In this document: piece by piece, positions 35,231 to 47,129 of the stretch
How the letters are laid out: every line of letters starts with the position of its first letter
Position numbering within the stretch: position 1 is the first letter of the stretch
NCBI GenBank assembly: GCA_036426205.1
Contig: CM071573.1
Coordinates: 44,669,664 to 44,733,663 of the forward strand
Length of the DNA: 64,000 nucleotides
Reading direction: 5' to 3'
Source of the DNA: Ascaphus truei
Taxonomy: Eukaryota; Chordata; Amphibia; Anura; Ascaphidae
Program-made: the position numbers and the translations under genes
Notes under the pieces: model-generated
Database searches by the model: none
The model's input: only the letters and a program-made list of their open reading frames with translations
Told to the model about the DNA's origin: nothing

Positions 35231-35615
35231 AGGCCTCGTTCAGGGTGCTTGCTTCGGAGGGAGGGCGTGCTGCCGTGGGACACAAAGTATTCAAATTGAA
35301 TACTGGTTGTCAGGGTAGCAGCTGCCCTGTCTCCGAAGCCCGGAGTTGACGCTGGCTACAGTTTCAATAAACAAAAAATTCGTTTTTTGAAGCTGCAGCA
35401 GCGTCACTGGGACCTCGGCAGCCAATGAAATCATTCTTTAGAATGATTTCAAGACTGCAGCCTCGATCCCTAACCTCACGTCTGTAGCCCCGCCCCCTCC
35501 TCAACTCCTGAAAACGTCTGCTGGGGATGAACACACATCGCCCAGCAGACTGCCGCCCTCCCTCCCGAACGCCCGCCCTCCAACTCCTGCCTCTGGCACC
35601 CTGAACAAGGCCTTA
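35231..35615. mobile_element. MITE family E (about 385 bp)
   Basis: The left end AGGCCTCGTTCAGGGTGC pairs with the right end GCACCCTGAACAAGGCCTTA as terminal inverted repeats with few mismatches. Interior subterminal segments (GGAGGGAGGGCG and CGCCCGCCCTCC) are also inverted. It is noncoding and of undetermined superfamily. Confidence 0.85.
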
Positions 35616-35621
35616 TATTAC

Positions 35622-35861
35622 TAAGGTAACATTATCTAGTGTTACAGTTTGCAGCTCATACTGCTGGGAACATTGGCAACAAATTATCACAAACAGGAAA
35701 GTGTTACAAAGATCTTGCACTGCTGGGGAGGAGGGTTAAAACCGGATTTAGAAATCAAAGGATGCTTTAAAACTCATTACAAATGGCATTAAATGTTGAA
35801 TAAAAAAAATAATTAAAAAAGCAAGCTCTATTATCTAATACTACAGAATTGATTTATTAAA
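35622..35861 (+). repeat. Dispersed repeat D, copy 2
   Basis: Same order of blocks as the copy at 24976-25205, including CTGGGAACATTGGCAACAAA and GATCTTGCACTGCTGGGGAG. It begins six bases after MITE E ends. Confidence 0.8.
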
Positions 35862-36954
35862 CAAATAAAAACAGATTTCACATGTTTAGTTGCTTTAATG
35901 CACTATTTACATTGACAAGCATTAAAGAGAAGAAAACCTTCACTGTTCATCAGGTCATTGGTGTTAAATAATCTTTCACGGCTGTACAGATATAGGTTAA
36001 TTGCAGGTTGTTATAACGTTCAATGCACCAACATATTTCTTCATAGAGTTGTATACGAGTGTAACACGTCACCACACCTCTCTGAACAAGAGGCTTTTGT
36101 GCGGCTGTACACTACATCCATGACTAATGCTGTTGGTCCATTAAAAATGATCTAATCTGCAACAAAACAACATTTCTCCAGGACCAATATAACAACTGGA
36201 ACGGGCTGGTCCCGCTGGCAGCAAACAGATATAAAACAGATATAAAACAGAGAGAGAATGCACTGGAAACATCTCTCTGCCGCCTGCGTGCCAAACCACA
36301 GGACTGAGCTGTGTGACATGGCAAAAGCTGGCAGCTTTCGGGCTCTCGCCACAGAGGTACTTATCATTCAGAGGAAATCCTTGCCTGTCTTCGGTTCGGA
36401 AGAATTATTTTACCACAGAGGACAGGGATATTATCCCCTTTCCTGCCTGAGAGGCTAAATTAGTGCATGTACGATGCTGTGGATTTCAGAATCCCGGTCC
36501 CAAAAATCTAGCAATCTAAATGTTAGCAACCAGGGGGTATAGAGAAACTTGCCTAGGGTCACAACAAAATCCAGGGTTTTCAACTTCAAATGTCAGTGCG
36601 TCAACCCTTTCCCTGTCAGAGGGTTCTGCAGAACAAGGTTACAGCTCCTCCCCTTGAGCAATGCATCAGCATTATTGGTTGATGGTCACCTACATATACT
36701 GGAGCGCAGTACAAATTGAAAACTCAATGACATCACAATAAAATAATGAAACAATACTAATTACCCATTAGCACTAATTAGTAATGAGTGGCCAGTGTAA
36801 AGTTTGCATTGCACATGGAAGATCGGGGGCTACAGGTACATAATAAAAGCAACACACTGGTGTGTGTGGAACATTGATTCACACGACAGGAAAACAGATC
36901 AACAGATCAATATCTGCATCTTGCATGAAATCCCAGAGATGACAATCTATTCTG
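35862..36954. other. Noncoding stretch, no feature recognised
   Basis: No exon or known repeat recognised; a TTTCCCTGTCAGAGGG motif at 36608 resembles the satellite monomer at 11.6-13.4 kb. Confidence 0.4.
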
Positions 36955-37128
36955 CTGCTGTATGCATGTTCTGACCATGTTGCACACGGAGAGGAATGTA
37001 TGCATGCACTGATCATGTTGCACACAGAGAGGGCTGTATGCACGCACTGATCATGTTGAACCCGGAGAGGGATGTTACAGTATGTATGCACTGATCATGC
37101 TGCACACGGAGAGGGCTGTATGCATTGT
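36955..37128. repeat. 38-bp minisatellite, left part (interrupted)
   Basis: About four and a half units of GATCATGTTGCACACGGAGA plus GGGCTGTATGCACGCACT. The array stops inside a unit at about 37128 and resumes at about 38400. Confidence 0.9.
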
Positions 37129-38399
37129 GACTGTGAGGAAGTACCCAGGCCAATAAATAAAGGTATTATGCCTGGCCAGGTGCCCCTGAGTCAGATTGGG
37201 AATTTTATTGTGTCAACTCTGCAACCCAGCAAGGGTGGTAATACTGCAAATGCATTCAAAATGCCTATGTCTCTCCCCCCAGGGATAAGGGGGCGAGAGT
37301 AATGCTATGCTGTATAAGCCATGTAACAGGGTTCCCCTGAGTCATAGTGGGTAAATGTAAAGTGTTAGCTCTGCAGCCCACTGCTGGCTGCAAGCCTCTA
37401 AATGTGTTAGAATTGTCTGTGTGTCCCGCTAGGCATAAGGGGACCACAGCAATACCCGGAGTTACATTGTATATGTCTTCCACAGTTATGTATCAGTTAT
37501 AAGCATTGTCACAGTGTTTCACTGCCAACCGCAGAAAGGAAAAAAGTTTTAAAATCAGCAGCTTTTTGTGTAGCGCATAAGCAGTGAGGTAACTTTGGCT
37601 GGAAACGTCCTAGAGCGCTGAGTTTTGAGGTGGGCGCTGCTGAGGTAAAACCATATCACTCAATTTTTATAAAGCCTTATGAAAATTGATTAATTAAAGT
37701 TACCCTAGTTTAATTGTTTTAACATTATAGACATAAGGGGATTTTTCCTTCAGGCGTCCAGAACAGGAGGTAACACTTAAAGTGTAAGCACTATGCTTTA
37801 AATGCATGGCAGGAATTCCAGTGAGTGAGCAATGCATAATTTAGACTCAGGCTTCTAAGGCACCCTGCTGATTCGGTTCCCCTGTGTCTGGAAACAGGCC
37901 GTAGCTCAAAAGAATTAGCCAAGTAAGGTGTCAAGTGGGGAGGGGGAGAGGTAAACAGTTTGTCCCTGACAGATGTCCAGGTGTCAGGGAACAGGTAGAC
38001 AACCTGTCACCAGGGAAGTGGGCTTGGCTAGGTATGCTAAGCTGCTTAGGGCCGAAGTTCGCACATGCCCGTGGCATACCTTGAAGCCCCTGCTAGGCTT
38101 CCTGAAGTATGGGCGAACCTTCGAACCTTGTCAATAGGTGGGATGTTTTGTTCCCACGCCACGATTGGTTGAACAGTGTAAAGTTAGGACTTGGTAGATT
38201 CAACATGCTGTAAAAAGATTCACCTGAGATTCCATCTAAGATCTATCCTGTAACCAAATGTAACATCGTAACTAAGTAAGTGTATTTTCGTATTATTTGG
38301 TAAATCAAGCTGTGTATGTTCATTCTGTAAATAAATCACAATTTATTTTATCTCACGTTTTGCTCAAAGGATCTGCTTTTTGCATCTTTTTGCATATTC
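37129..38399. mobile_element. About 1.27 kb insertion in the 38-bp minisatellite
   Basis: Unrelated sequence splits the minisatellite. Inside, two diverged copies of a roughly 140-bp segment follow one another, marked by CCCCTGAGTCAGATTGGG and CCCCTGAGTCATAGTGGG, each ending near GGGATAAGGGGG or GGCATAAGGGGA. Exact ends and target duplication could not be assigned. A retroelement fragment or solo LTR is possible; no open frame is recognised. Confidence 0.5.
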
Positions 38400-39110
38400 T
38401 CTGTTGCCCACAGAGAGGGCTGTATGCACGCACTGATCAGGTTGCACACTGAGAGGGCTTTATGTACGCACAGATCATGTTGCACATGGAGAGGGATGTA
38501 TGCACGGACTGATCATGATGCACACGGAGAGGGATGTATGCACGCACTGATCAGGTTGCACACGGAGAGGGCTGTACACACGCACTGATCATGATGCACA
38601 CGGAGAGGGCTGTATGCACTCACTGATCATGTTGCACAGGGAGAGGGCTGTATGCACGCACTGATCATGTTGCACATGGAGAGTGCTGTATGCACACACT
38701 GATCACGTTGCATATGGAGAGGGCTGTATGCACGCACTCATCACTTTGCTCAAGGAGAGGGCTGTGTGCACGCACTCATCACATTGCATACGGAGAGGGC
38801 TGTATGCACGCACTGATCATGTTGCACAGGGAGGGCTGTATGCATGTAGTGATCATGTTTGACACGGATAGGGATGTATGCATGAACTGATCATGTTGCA
38901 CAGGGAGAGAGCTGTATGCACGCACTGATCACGTTGCACATGGAGAGAGCTGTATGCACGCACTGATGTTGCACATGGAGAGGGCTGTATGCACGCACTG
39001 ATTACGTTGCATACGGAGAGGGCTGTATGCACGCACTCATCACTTTGCTCAAGGAGAGGGCTGTATGCACGCACTGATGTTGCACATGGAGAGGGCTGTA
39101 TGCATGCTGT
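38400..39110. repeat. 38-bp minisatellite, right part
   Basis: About eighteen units of the same 38-bp repeat as at 36955-37128, some shortened (ACTGATGTTGCACATGGAGA). A few contain CTCATCACTTTGCTCAAGG in place of GATCATGTTGCACACGG. Confidence 0.95.
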
Positions 39111-39362
39111 AGCTCACAGAGTAAGAATGAGTACTTACCTGATTGCTGTGAATGATCCTAGCTTGTGCAATGGTGTCCCCGGGTTCTGCTGTAGGTGTGG
39201 AGTCTGCAATGCTGCAATCTGCAGCTCACAAGGAGCGCGGTTCCAGTCACCAGACACTATGAAGGACATGGTCCCTTAAAGGGACAGTCCCACATCGCAG
39301 GTCAAAAGACCATTTTTAGTAACAAAATTGTAGAAAGATTCAATCGATAAAAATGTCTACCC

Positions 39363-39805
39363 TTAAAGCAGCAGTTCAAACAATATCCTACATGTGTTTT
39401 TTTTTTTTTTTTTAAATAAATCAGTTCTGTACTATGCGAAAATACTTGTAGCATTTAATTTTTTTTTTTTTATGTTTTGAAGACATTTTTAATGTTTCTA
39501 ATGTAGGAAGCATTTCCAAAGTGACAGCCCCCCATCCCTTCTGATTGGCTATGGGGCCCCGCCCTCTCTCTAGCAGTGAACCAATTGTATCTAGTAACTG
39601 CCCAGTCAATCATATTCCAGGACTACATTGCCCACAATGCTGTGCAAGAACTGAATTAAATAACCCGAAGCAAGTGAACAATTACAGGAGAACGGATCGA
39701 TCTGCAGCTTAGCTAATCACTTGTCAGTGTGCAGATTGTATTGATGCACATATTGAATGGGATTATATATATATATTATTATTATTATCATTTTTTAAAC
39801 GGCAG
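39363..39805. mobile_element. MITE family C, copy 2
   Basis: Starts with TTAAAGCAGCAGTTCAA and follows the same order of blocks as 17572-18058. The right terminus is truncated after TTTTTTAAACGGCAG. It contains GGACTACATTGCCCACAATG, a ZNF143-like motif, at about 39622-39641. Confidence 0.75.
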
Positions 39806-40527
39806 AATAATTGTCACTTTTCTCCTGTCTGCTGAATTCACGCAGACCCGCTACTTCTGTTTATCTGTTTGGCTAATGAGGACTCCATATGTACCATAAA
39901 TCCATGGAGAAAACAGACAACAAATCACCGCTAACGAACATTTAGATACAAATTGTAAGTAAGTCTCAAAAGATTTGTTTGCCACGGAAATGTTAATAGT
40001 TGAAATAATAATTAAAAAAAACATACACTTGATTTTTGTTAAAGGAGTAGTTCCTCCGTCTTACGCCCCCCCCCTTTTTATTTTATGCTAGGAACGCTGG
40101 CGCCGGTACTTAATGGTTATTTAGAGGGGGTAGAAAAAAGGGGTGAAGGCGGTCACAGCAATAGAAGTCCAGGTAGGTAACGGTAGGGTGAGGACAATTT
40201 TAAGAAGATAGGGTTAAACAGGTGATTAGTTAATTACGAAAGGCAAGTGAGGGGAGGGGGATGAGAGTTAAGTGGTTTAAATGAGGGCCAGGTGAGGGTA
40301 GCACTTACTGACCCCGGAGCTGGGAAGTTCCTGCCCGGATTCGGTGGGGTATGATTTATTTGGGTAAAGGGACATTTGGTTGTGGCAAAATGTCCTCGAC
40401 CAAATGTCCTAGAATCCTAAAATGGGTCAGATGTCCGAACTTCAAAATAAAAAGTTTTCGCATTCAAGCGAAGAACAAGTAAAAACCAGAGAGGCTCATT
40501 TCCCTCGTTTTCTTTTAATAATAAACT
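39806..40527. other. Noncoding stretch, no gene recognised
   Basis: Contains GGGACATTTGG and CCAAATGTCC in inverted order near 40369-40408, suggesting another repeat boundary. No exon is seen. Confidence 0.35.
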
Positions 40528-40820
40528 GGGGGAATTTTTTGGGTGGGGTGCGGCAGTTACAGAGGCCCCCGCACTATTCCCCACAACATTTAAATTAAAT
40601 GCATGGGAGACGCGAGGTCTCTAATTCTCTTACCTGCTCTCAGCCGGCTCTTCAGCGACGCATCGCCATGACAACGCAGCGTCAAATGACGCCGCGGGGT
40701 CACAGGGCAACGTGACGTCACATGACGCCGTCTATGCCAGAGAACCGGTAAGGAGGAGGGGCACGAGCAGGCCAGGGAGATCCAGACAGGGGCGCAAATA
40801 GCAAAGATTGCGCACCCTTG
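40528..40820 (-). mobile_element. hAT-like MITE, family G, copy 1
   Basis: Reads in the same order as the reverse complement of the element at 62980-63270: GTGCGGCAGTTACAGAGGCC, CCATGACAACGCAGCGTCAA, ATGACGCCG and a terminal GATTGCGCACCCTTG. The left terminus is degraded. Confidence 0.65.
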
Positions 40821-41725
40821 CCGTACGTGACAGTCTAAGATAGATATTTGGGATATGCTTTGTGGAAATCTAGCACCATTATATTTACTTCACAAATGAT
40901 TTCTTTTGGGTATTTACAAAAGGCGTCATTCTAAATAACACGTTATAGCTGAGAGAGCACCACACCCCTTTACAAGATATCTATTCCAAACCCATCAATA
41001 TGTCAGGTCTTTATATACACAATAACATTGTTGTAATTAATTCATGCAGATATAAAGCTCCCCAGATGTTCCTGCCGCCATGTGAAAATCAATCGGCCTT
41101 ATTTACCTTGGCAATGCAGCGGCGTTTGCAGAATGAAATTGCAATACTCTAAGAAATGGCATTGTGTTCAGTGAACATCTTCTGGGCAGAGGCTGTGAGT
41201 AATAGCAGCACAGAGTCATGGAACACATCAGGGCTGTGCCAGAGAAGAAATGATGATGGATTAATCCAATCAACCCAAAGGGGGAAAAAAAAAGCAATGT
41301 GACCATCCTCCAAGCAGAAGCATCTCTGCAGTGATGCGAAGACCTACATGAGAGAGATTTGGGAATTCGGGGATGAAAAAAGGCTTTTTAGTAGAACCAC
41401 TAAAAATGCGAGAATTCAAACAAGTGAAACTTCACGTCTCGAGACATGGAATATGTGTAAATGTAAGGATGTGTGCCCAATACCCATTCCAGTACCTTAC
41501 ACGTAAGGAAGAGGACATCATATGTTCCTCCAAATGCGGTGGGCGGAGTGAGACACAGAGAAGGTGCTGCTGTGGCGGAGAAACTAGAGGGCCCGGTATT
41601 ACACCATACTTATTTTTTTTGTTATTTCTCCTTTTTTCCCTCTTTGCGCTAATGGACTCTTGTGAACCTCAACAAACCTTTGTAGACCTGGTGCCTCACG
41701 GGCCGGTCAGATTAAAAAAAATTTC
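40821..41725. other. Noncoding stretch, no gene recognised
   Basis: AT-rich unique-looking DNA. The open frame beginning at 41373 runs into the minisatellite downstream and is not supported as a gene. Confidence 0.4.
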
Positions 41726-41945
41726 AGCCTGCAGCAGAGAGGAGAGAAGCTGTGTGCGTGCACTTAAAATTCCAGCCAGCAGCAGAGAGGAGAGAAGCTG
41801 TGCACACACTTCATATTCCAGCGTGCAGCATAGAGGAGAGAAGCTGTGTGCGTGCACTTAACATTCCAGCCAGCAGCATAGAGGAGAGAAGCTGGGCGCA
41901 TACTTCAGAGGAGAGAAGTGCACGCACTAAACATTCTGGCCAGCA
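41726..41945. repeat. About 50-bp minisatellite, four to five copies
   Basis: Units share GAGGAGAGAAGCTGTGTGCG and CACTTAACATTCCAGCCAGC. The last unit is shortened. Confidence 0.9.
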
Positions 41946-42020
41946 GGTGGCACTGCAGAGCCCAGCAGCTCCTCCTTTCCTCTCCCAGGCCGGCTACAGT
42001 GTGCTTCTAGTAATGGGAAG

Positions 42021-42346
42021 GTAGGCTTTGGATATAGTAGGTGCGCGCGCGACAGAGTGCATGGCGTGGCGCGCGCCTGTAGCTTGAGCGATCCGTGGCC
42101 TTTGGGATTTCTATGACGTGCGCGATGGGAGGCGTGGCTTTGACGTGATGAAGCTGGTTCGCCCTCATTGGCTGAACCGCTCACGTGATCAGGCCGCCGT
42201 GCAACAAAAACAAAATATTTTATCTGCTTGAAAATTGGCCTCGTGGTCTCGCACTCTATGGCCTGCCCCATGGAGGTACGTGGTCATGTGCTCTATGGCC
42301 TGCCACTCAGCTGCGCGCACGCAGGCTGCAGCGGGGACCTAGCCTA
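42021..42346. mobile_element. GC-rich MITE, family A, copy 2 (inverse orientation)
   Basis: Its reverse complement matches 2228-2512 in block order: CAGCCAATGAGGGCGA, CACGTCATAGAAATCC, TACAGGCGCGCGC and CTCTGTCGCGCGC. The left end GGATATAGTAGGTGCGCGCG corresponds to copy 1's right end. The other end is less clear. Confidence 0.65.
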
Positions 42347-42536
42347 ACTCACCTTCCTTGATTCAGATGGCTTGGTGTGACGCGTTGTCATGGCAACGCA
42401 GCATCAAATGATACCAGGGGGTCACGTGACATAACATGGCCCTGCAGCACCATTTGACACTTGACACTAGGTGAGGAGGGGAGCAGTGGCGGAGAGCAGT
42501 CAGGGGGGCGCAGGACAAAAAGATTGCGTACCCCTG
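42347..42536 (-). mobile_element. hAT-like MITE, family G, copy 2 (truncated)
   Basis: Contains TGTCATGGCAACGCAGCATC, AAATGATACC and GGGGTCACGTGAC, and ends GATTGCGTACCCCTG, the family G terminus. The part distal to that end is missing; family A sequence abuts it directly. Confidence 0.65.
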
Positions 42537-43716
42537 TACTACACCATGAGAGTCGTGCACTTTTCCTTCATTTGTTTTCTATAGCAAGGTGTTAGTTTGT
42601 TTATTTGACAAAGATTTATAATCAAATATGTTATAATCTGGAGCAATCAACCTGTGTAAGGAATCCACACCTCAGTTTACTGCTTACCTTGCCTCACAGA
42701 CCTGTGCAGTCCTGGAACACTCCCTCTGGTATCTACTGCAGCTGTGCAAGCTATTACTGCAACCTAGCCTTGTACTCACTCATTGGAGCAGTGCCTTCAC
42801 ACCCTCCTCCGGGGATTAGCCCGCTGGCCTTTAAGTACTGCATCCCCACAATCCTTCTCTGCCGAGCATAAACCTTCCTGGTTTTCACAAGTGTTCTGCC
42901 ACAAGCCCTATGGCTTGGCTCTGTTGTGTTCTAATCTCTCTAGTTCTATTCCCTAGTTCACGCAGAGTTCTGTTCCTGTCTCCTGTGCTGAAGCGGAGTA
43001 CTCTCCTTGTTGACTTCAGCTCCCTGTTTCCTGAGACCGGCTGCTAGTCTCACGCAGCAGTCAGTTCCTGTCTCCTGTGCTGAAGCGGAGTACTCTCCTT
43101 GTTGACTTCAGCTACTTGTTTCCTGAGACCGGCTGCTAGTGTCACGCAGCGGTCTGTTCCTGTCTCCTGTGCTGAAGCGGAGGTTTCCCCAGTGTTGTCT
43201 TCAGCTCCCTGGTTCCTGGGTCCTGCTGCTCATTCTCTATTGCAGAGGCCGTGTCCTGGTTCCTGCGCTGAAGCGGAGGATTCTCCAGCCCGCTCAGGAC
43301 TCTTGTGCTGAAGCACTGATCTACCACTGCTGCCAGGCGGTGTGCCCACTCCGGTCTACCTATCACTTCCTGAGACCAGTACCATGGGCGCCGCACGCGT
43401 CCACTCCCGCGCTCATGCTCCTAAGCTGAAGCGGGGAACTCCTGACTACCTGTTGCAGACCTCCTGCTTGAACAACGTTTACCCTGATGTCTCCAGTCCT
43501 GACCCTGGCTTGTCCACTGACGATGCTGCCTTCTCCAGTCCTGACCCTGCTACGTACGACTACGAACTGCGCAATCCGGATCAGCCTGCGCGGTCTAAGG
43601 TCGGTGCTTTTACAACCCCACTTCAGCCACGCGGTCCGACCCAGGTTTGTGGCGAGCACAACCGTGACAACCTGGCAGTTTTGAGAAATGCATATTTAGG
43701 GGCTAATTCAATATAA
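42537..43716 (+). repeat. 92-bp tandem units within a retroelement-like segment
   Basis: Starts of GTTCCTGTCTCCTGTGCTGA at 42972, 43064 and 43156 give an exact 92-bp period, with a diverged fourth unit near 43250. Downstream (43400-43680), CCAGTCCTGACCCTG is repeated. The texture is like leader or LTR regions of frog retroelements, but no enzyme domain or LTR pair is visible. Open frames here are short. Confidence 0.6.
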
Positions 43717-44012
43717 CAGACGACAGAGAAGCCCAATGCTACATCCAACATGACAAAAATACACAGTAAATGTGGTCTTTCTCCCTCCTAATAGAGGTAA
43801 ATGAGAATCTTAATCCTAATAGAGGTATATTAGTATTTTATCTGGTAGTGTTAGGACTTGCGTATGGGTGTCTGCCTTGTCGTGGCTCGCAAACTTACAA
43901 CGCTTTGGACAAAGGGTGAAACTAAATGACCCTTTTTCAAGAGAATATATAAGTATTTTACTGTGTATTTTTGTCATGTTGGATGTAGCATTGGGCTTCT
44001 CTGTCGTCTGTT
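43717..44012. mobile_element. Fold-back element, copy 2 (sister of 15428-15802)
   Basis: The arms GACGACAGAGAAGCCCAATG and CATTGGGCTTCTCTGTCGTC are exact inverses, and both continue into ACATGACAAAAATACACAG or its complement. The right half holds AAATGACCCTTTTTCAAGAG, the complement of the CTTGAAGAAGGGTCATTT block in the sister copy. Confidence 0.8.
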
Positions 44013-45084
44013 GTATACATATGCCACGCTCAATAGCACTCTATTTTGACACATATATACATATCTATATATTTTGTGGGGGCTCAGGGGTTCCCAAAAA
44101 GAGCTTGCTGGGGTTTTGTGTTTTGCTAATTCAATATACCCTGAAGAGGCTGATTACTCTGCAATTATCCCAGCCCTCCTACTGACTGCGGGATAAATAA
44201 CACCGTAACGCCCATTTGCAACCTTTGATAAGTTGATACTGAGGCAGACCCTTCAACAATTGCCACATGAAAATACACAGTATTTGCTGTATAAGAATAA
44301 AGGAACATCCATGGAAATAACACCAGGGGAGAATTCATTACAGGCATAGCTAATATTACCAATAAAATATGTGCATTTTCACATTTATTTTATATCCTCA
44401 TAACAACAAATGGTTTAAAATTACCCCTAACCATGTGATCATTATCGTATCATATTATTCAGTTTAGCTGCTTTAATTAGCTGAAGTTTCCGAGCTTCAA
44501 TGACCTGCAGAAGAAGGCACAATATTATTTTGTTTTTTTTCCAGGACAATAAAAATAAAACAGATGCAGGAGCTGCTAATTAGGTACAGTTGGAGGTGTG
44601 TAACAGTGTCAGTGTTATATTGCGCCTGTTTATACTGTATCTATGTGTAGCCAATCCTGGTTTGGCTATCAGTTTGTCCTCCCTGTTATGCAAGCCCTGG
44701 TAACAGTGCAGGCAGTGATAGGGCCAACCATTGGTTTTCCCCACAGAGGCTGCTCCCTTGAGTGACAGGGGAGGAGGGGGGACAAGGCCTGTGTTCTACC
44801 CAATTATGGGTTCAGACGTTGCACTTTCCTCCCACTGCAACCCCAAATTTAGGCAGTGCCTCTACCGTTGACAGAGACAGGTATCACACAGGATTGCTTG
44901 TGCATTGGCATTGTAACGCATAGCTCACCACAAACGAAGCGCAACCGCGGTGCTGAGGTAGGGGATTGGATAACGTCGACCCACAGCCACGCGGGTGCAC
45001 CCAGGATGTAGAGTAGTCGTTCAAGCCAGGTCAGGGTTATAGATTGGAGAATGGTAAAGGTATTTGCCAAGTTCAGTAGTGGAG
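44013..45084. other. Noncoding stretch; AT-rich unique-looking part at 44.3-44.6 kb
   Basis: No exon recognised. The 44340-44600 part is AT-rich, low in repeats and a reasonable place to test for a conserved noncoding element. Confidence 0.35.
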
Positions 45085-45270
45085 AGTTTTGGATCATCGT
45101 AGTTCATAGCCAGGTTCAGGATTGGAGAGTATCGGATAGTCGGGGTACGTAGCCAGGTTCAGGATTGGAGAGTATCGGATTGTCGGGGTACGTAGCCAGG
45201 TTCAGGATTGGAGAGTATCGGATTGTCGGGGTACGTAGCCAGGTTCAGGATAGGAGAATGTCGGATCGTT
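45085..45270. repeat. 43-bp minisatellite, about four copies
   Basis: The unit is GTAGCCAGGTTCAGGATTGG plus AGAGTATCGGATTGTCGGGGTAC. Diverged half-units extend on both sides (about 45010-45390). A TATAAATA sequence at 45478-45485 follows but cannot be tied to a transcript. Confidence 0.93.
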
Positions 45271-46164
45271 GGAGTACTTAGCCAAGGTCAGGACTGGAGC
45301 CAGGAGAATAGTCGTACAAGCCGGATCAGGAGTGGAGAGAAGCGGAATCCAAGGAGCTAGCAGGGTTCAGGCAACAAGAGGTTAACAGCATGCAAGGCAA
45401 GGGTTCAGACAAGGATGTGGCAAGGCACAGGCGTCACAATGACTATGCTCAGCAAAGACTGGTTGTAAACTGAGGGTATAAATAGGAGGAGCCTCCAATA
45501 GCCAGCCAGGGCGTAACCAGGAAGTGAGAATTGATTGGCTGCTGGTGCACACAGGTGTGCCCTATGATGCAGCCTATTCGGGGTTGAGGGTGGAACTGCG
45601 CGCGCGCCGTCCCACGCGCGTCACTCCCACGCCGATTCCTGGGACCAGAGGGGGCGGAACCAGTCGCACGCCGACCAGCGCGCGTCACGGAGGTCAGGGA
45701 GGGGGGCCTGTCTCGCGCGTCAGCAGGTAGGCTGGCCGAACGTCCACGTCGTGTAACAGTGATGGGGGTGGGGTATGAATCCGCGGGCGGTTGAACAGAG
45801 TGAGCAAGGTCCGCTCGTACTGGGACCATGAAACCGCGCATGCTGGGTATCCGTCACGGAAGGCTTGTTGGGGTGAGGAGATGGTCTGCGACCGCCAGGA
45901 TGGCGAATCCTCACAAGCATCCCCTGTTCCTTTTCCCCTTGGGGGAGAGTGAGTGATTACCTTTCCCCTGTCCCTGCTAGAGGGGCAGGGAAGAGTAAGG
46001 ACTGCTTCGGTGCCCTTGGCCCGGAGTGGAGGTCCAGGGACCATCCAGAAGTTGGAGACCTGCAGTGAACTGTATAGGGCAGATTCCTATGATACTGTGC
46101 ATGCAGAGGATCAATAAATCAGTTCCAGTTATCTATACCGCCTGTCTGGTGTGTAATCTTTCCA
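45271..46164. other. GC- and CpG-rich stretch, possibly retroelement derived
   Basis: Contains dense CGCGCG clusters at 45598-45720 and a TATA-like box upstream. No coding domain is recognised. A CpG promoter or an LTR relic is possible. Confidence 0.3.
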
Positions 46165-46183
46165 GGGGGGGGGGGGGGGGGGG
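46165..46183. repeat. Poly-G run of 19
   Basis: An uninterrupted G homopolymer; its length should be treated as uncertain in any assembly. Confidence 0.9.
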
Positions 46184-47129
46184 AGGAGTATGTTCTTCTG
46201 TGGGAGATTGCCTGCAGTAAATGGAGGCGCTGTGCACCCAGGAATAAACAATGGTAATGTATCCCAGAAGCCTGTCCAGACATCCCCACTACCATCTGCA
46301 GACCACTCAGCACGCACCAAACACCTGGTAACAGGGGAATCTCCCATAGGGTGGGGGAAACACCATTACATATGTATCAAGGTGTTTGCTGCAAATTTGC
46401 CCCACTTGCATGAGAGAGTGATTTGGGGAGGGGGTTTGGAGCAGTTAGTGGAGCAGGAATAGGCAGTGTTTATAGGAGCAGGTAGGTGAAGAATTATAGG
46501 GAGTGGTTATAGAAAGAGTTAGAGATGGGGTTATATAGAGCAAGAGATTATAATCCAAGTAATTGATTGAAAAGTGTCAGCACTTCAGGACTTGCTCATT
46601 CATTATCCTTCAAATGAACCATATAATAATGAATCAGATTTGCAGCAAAGAGCGGAGTCTCCGTTACAGACACGAAACACTCACCCAAGCCCCGTAATGT
46701 AGTAACAATTGAGGGCGAGGGCAGTCTAAGATATTTGCCAGCAACCAAACCAGCACTCTGCTACCATGACAACTCACCGCTGGGTATCTCACCACTTAAC
46801 TTTTCGCCGCGTGTGATCCGACGCCGGTGTTATCTTTAAATGAGTCCCGCGCACCCTCATCAATGTCGGTTGTGGCCCTTGTCCATAGTCCCAAGCATGC
46901 GTGCGCCGCTCAGGCACACCATCTTTAAATGTCCTGTGCGGGACATGGATTGGGGCCGCAAGGGACATTGACGAGGGTGCGCAGGACTCAGAGTAGCGGT
47001 AAGGTGGCAGCTTTTAAAGATGGTGCCAGGGGTAGAGTCCGTCTGGCAAAAAGTTAAGAGGTGAGGTGCCCGGCGGTGAATTGTCGTGGCAGCAGAGTGC
47101 CAGTGGCGGTTTGTTTGCGTGCATTCCAA
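46184..47129. other. Noncoding stretch, no feature recognised
   Basis: No gene or known repeat recognised; opposed short frames only. Confidence 0.35.

Noticed and set aside
36955..39110. CRISPR-like array of short repeats
   Set aside because: Units are contiguous without unique spacers and the DNA is eukaryotic; it is a minisatellite.
41373..41861. 162-codon plus-strand frame
   Set aside because: Its last third is the 50-bp minisatellite; the rest has no recognisable family.
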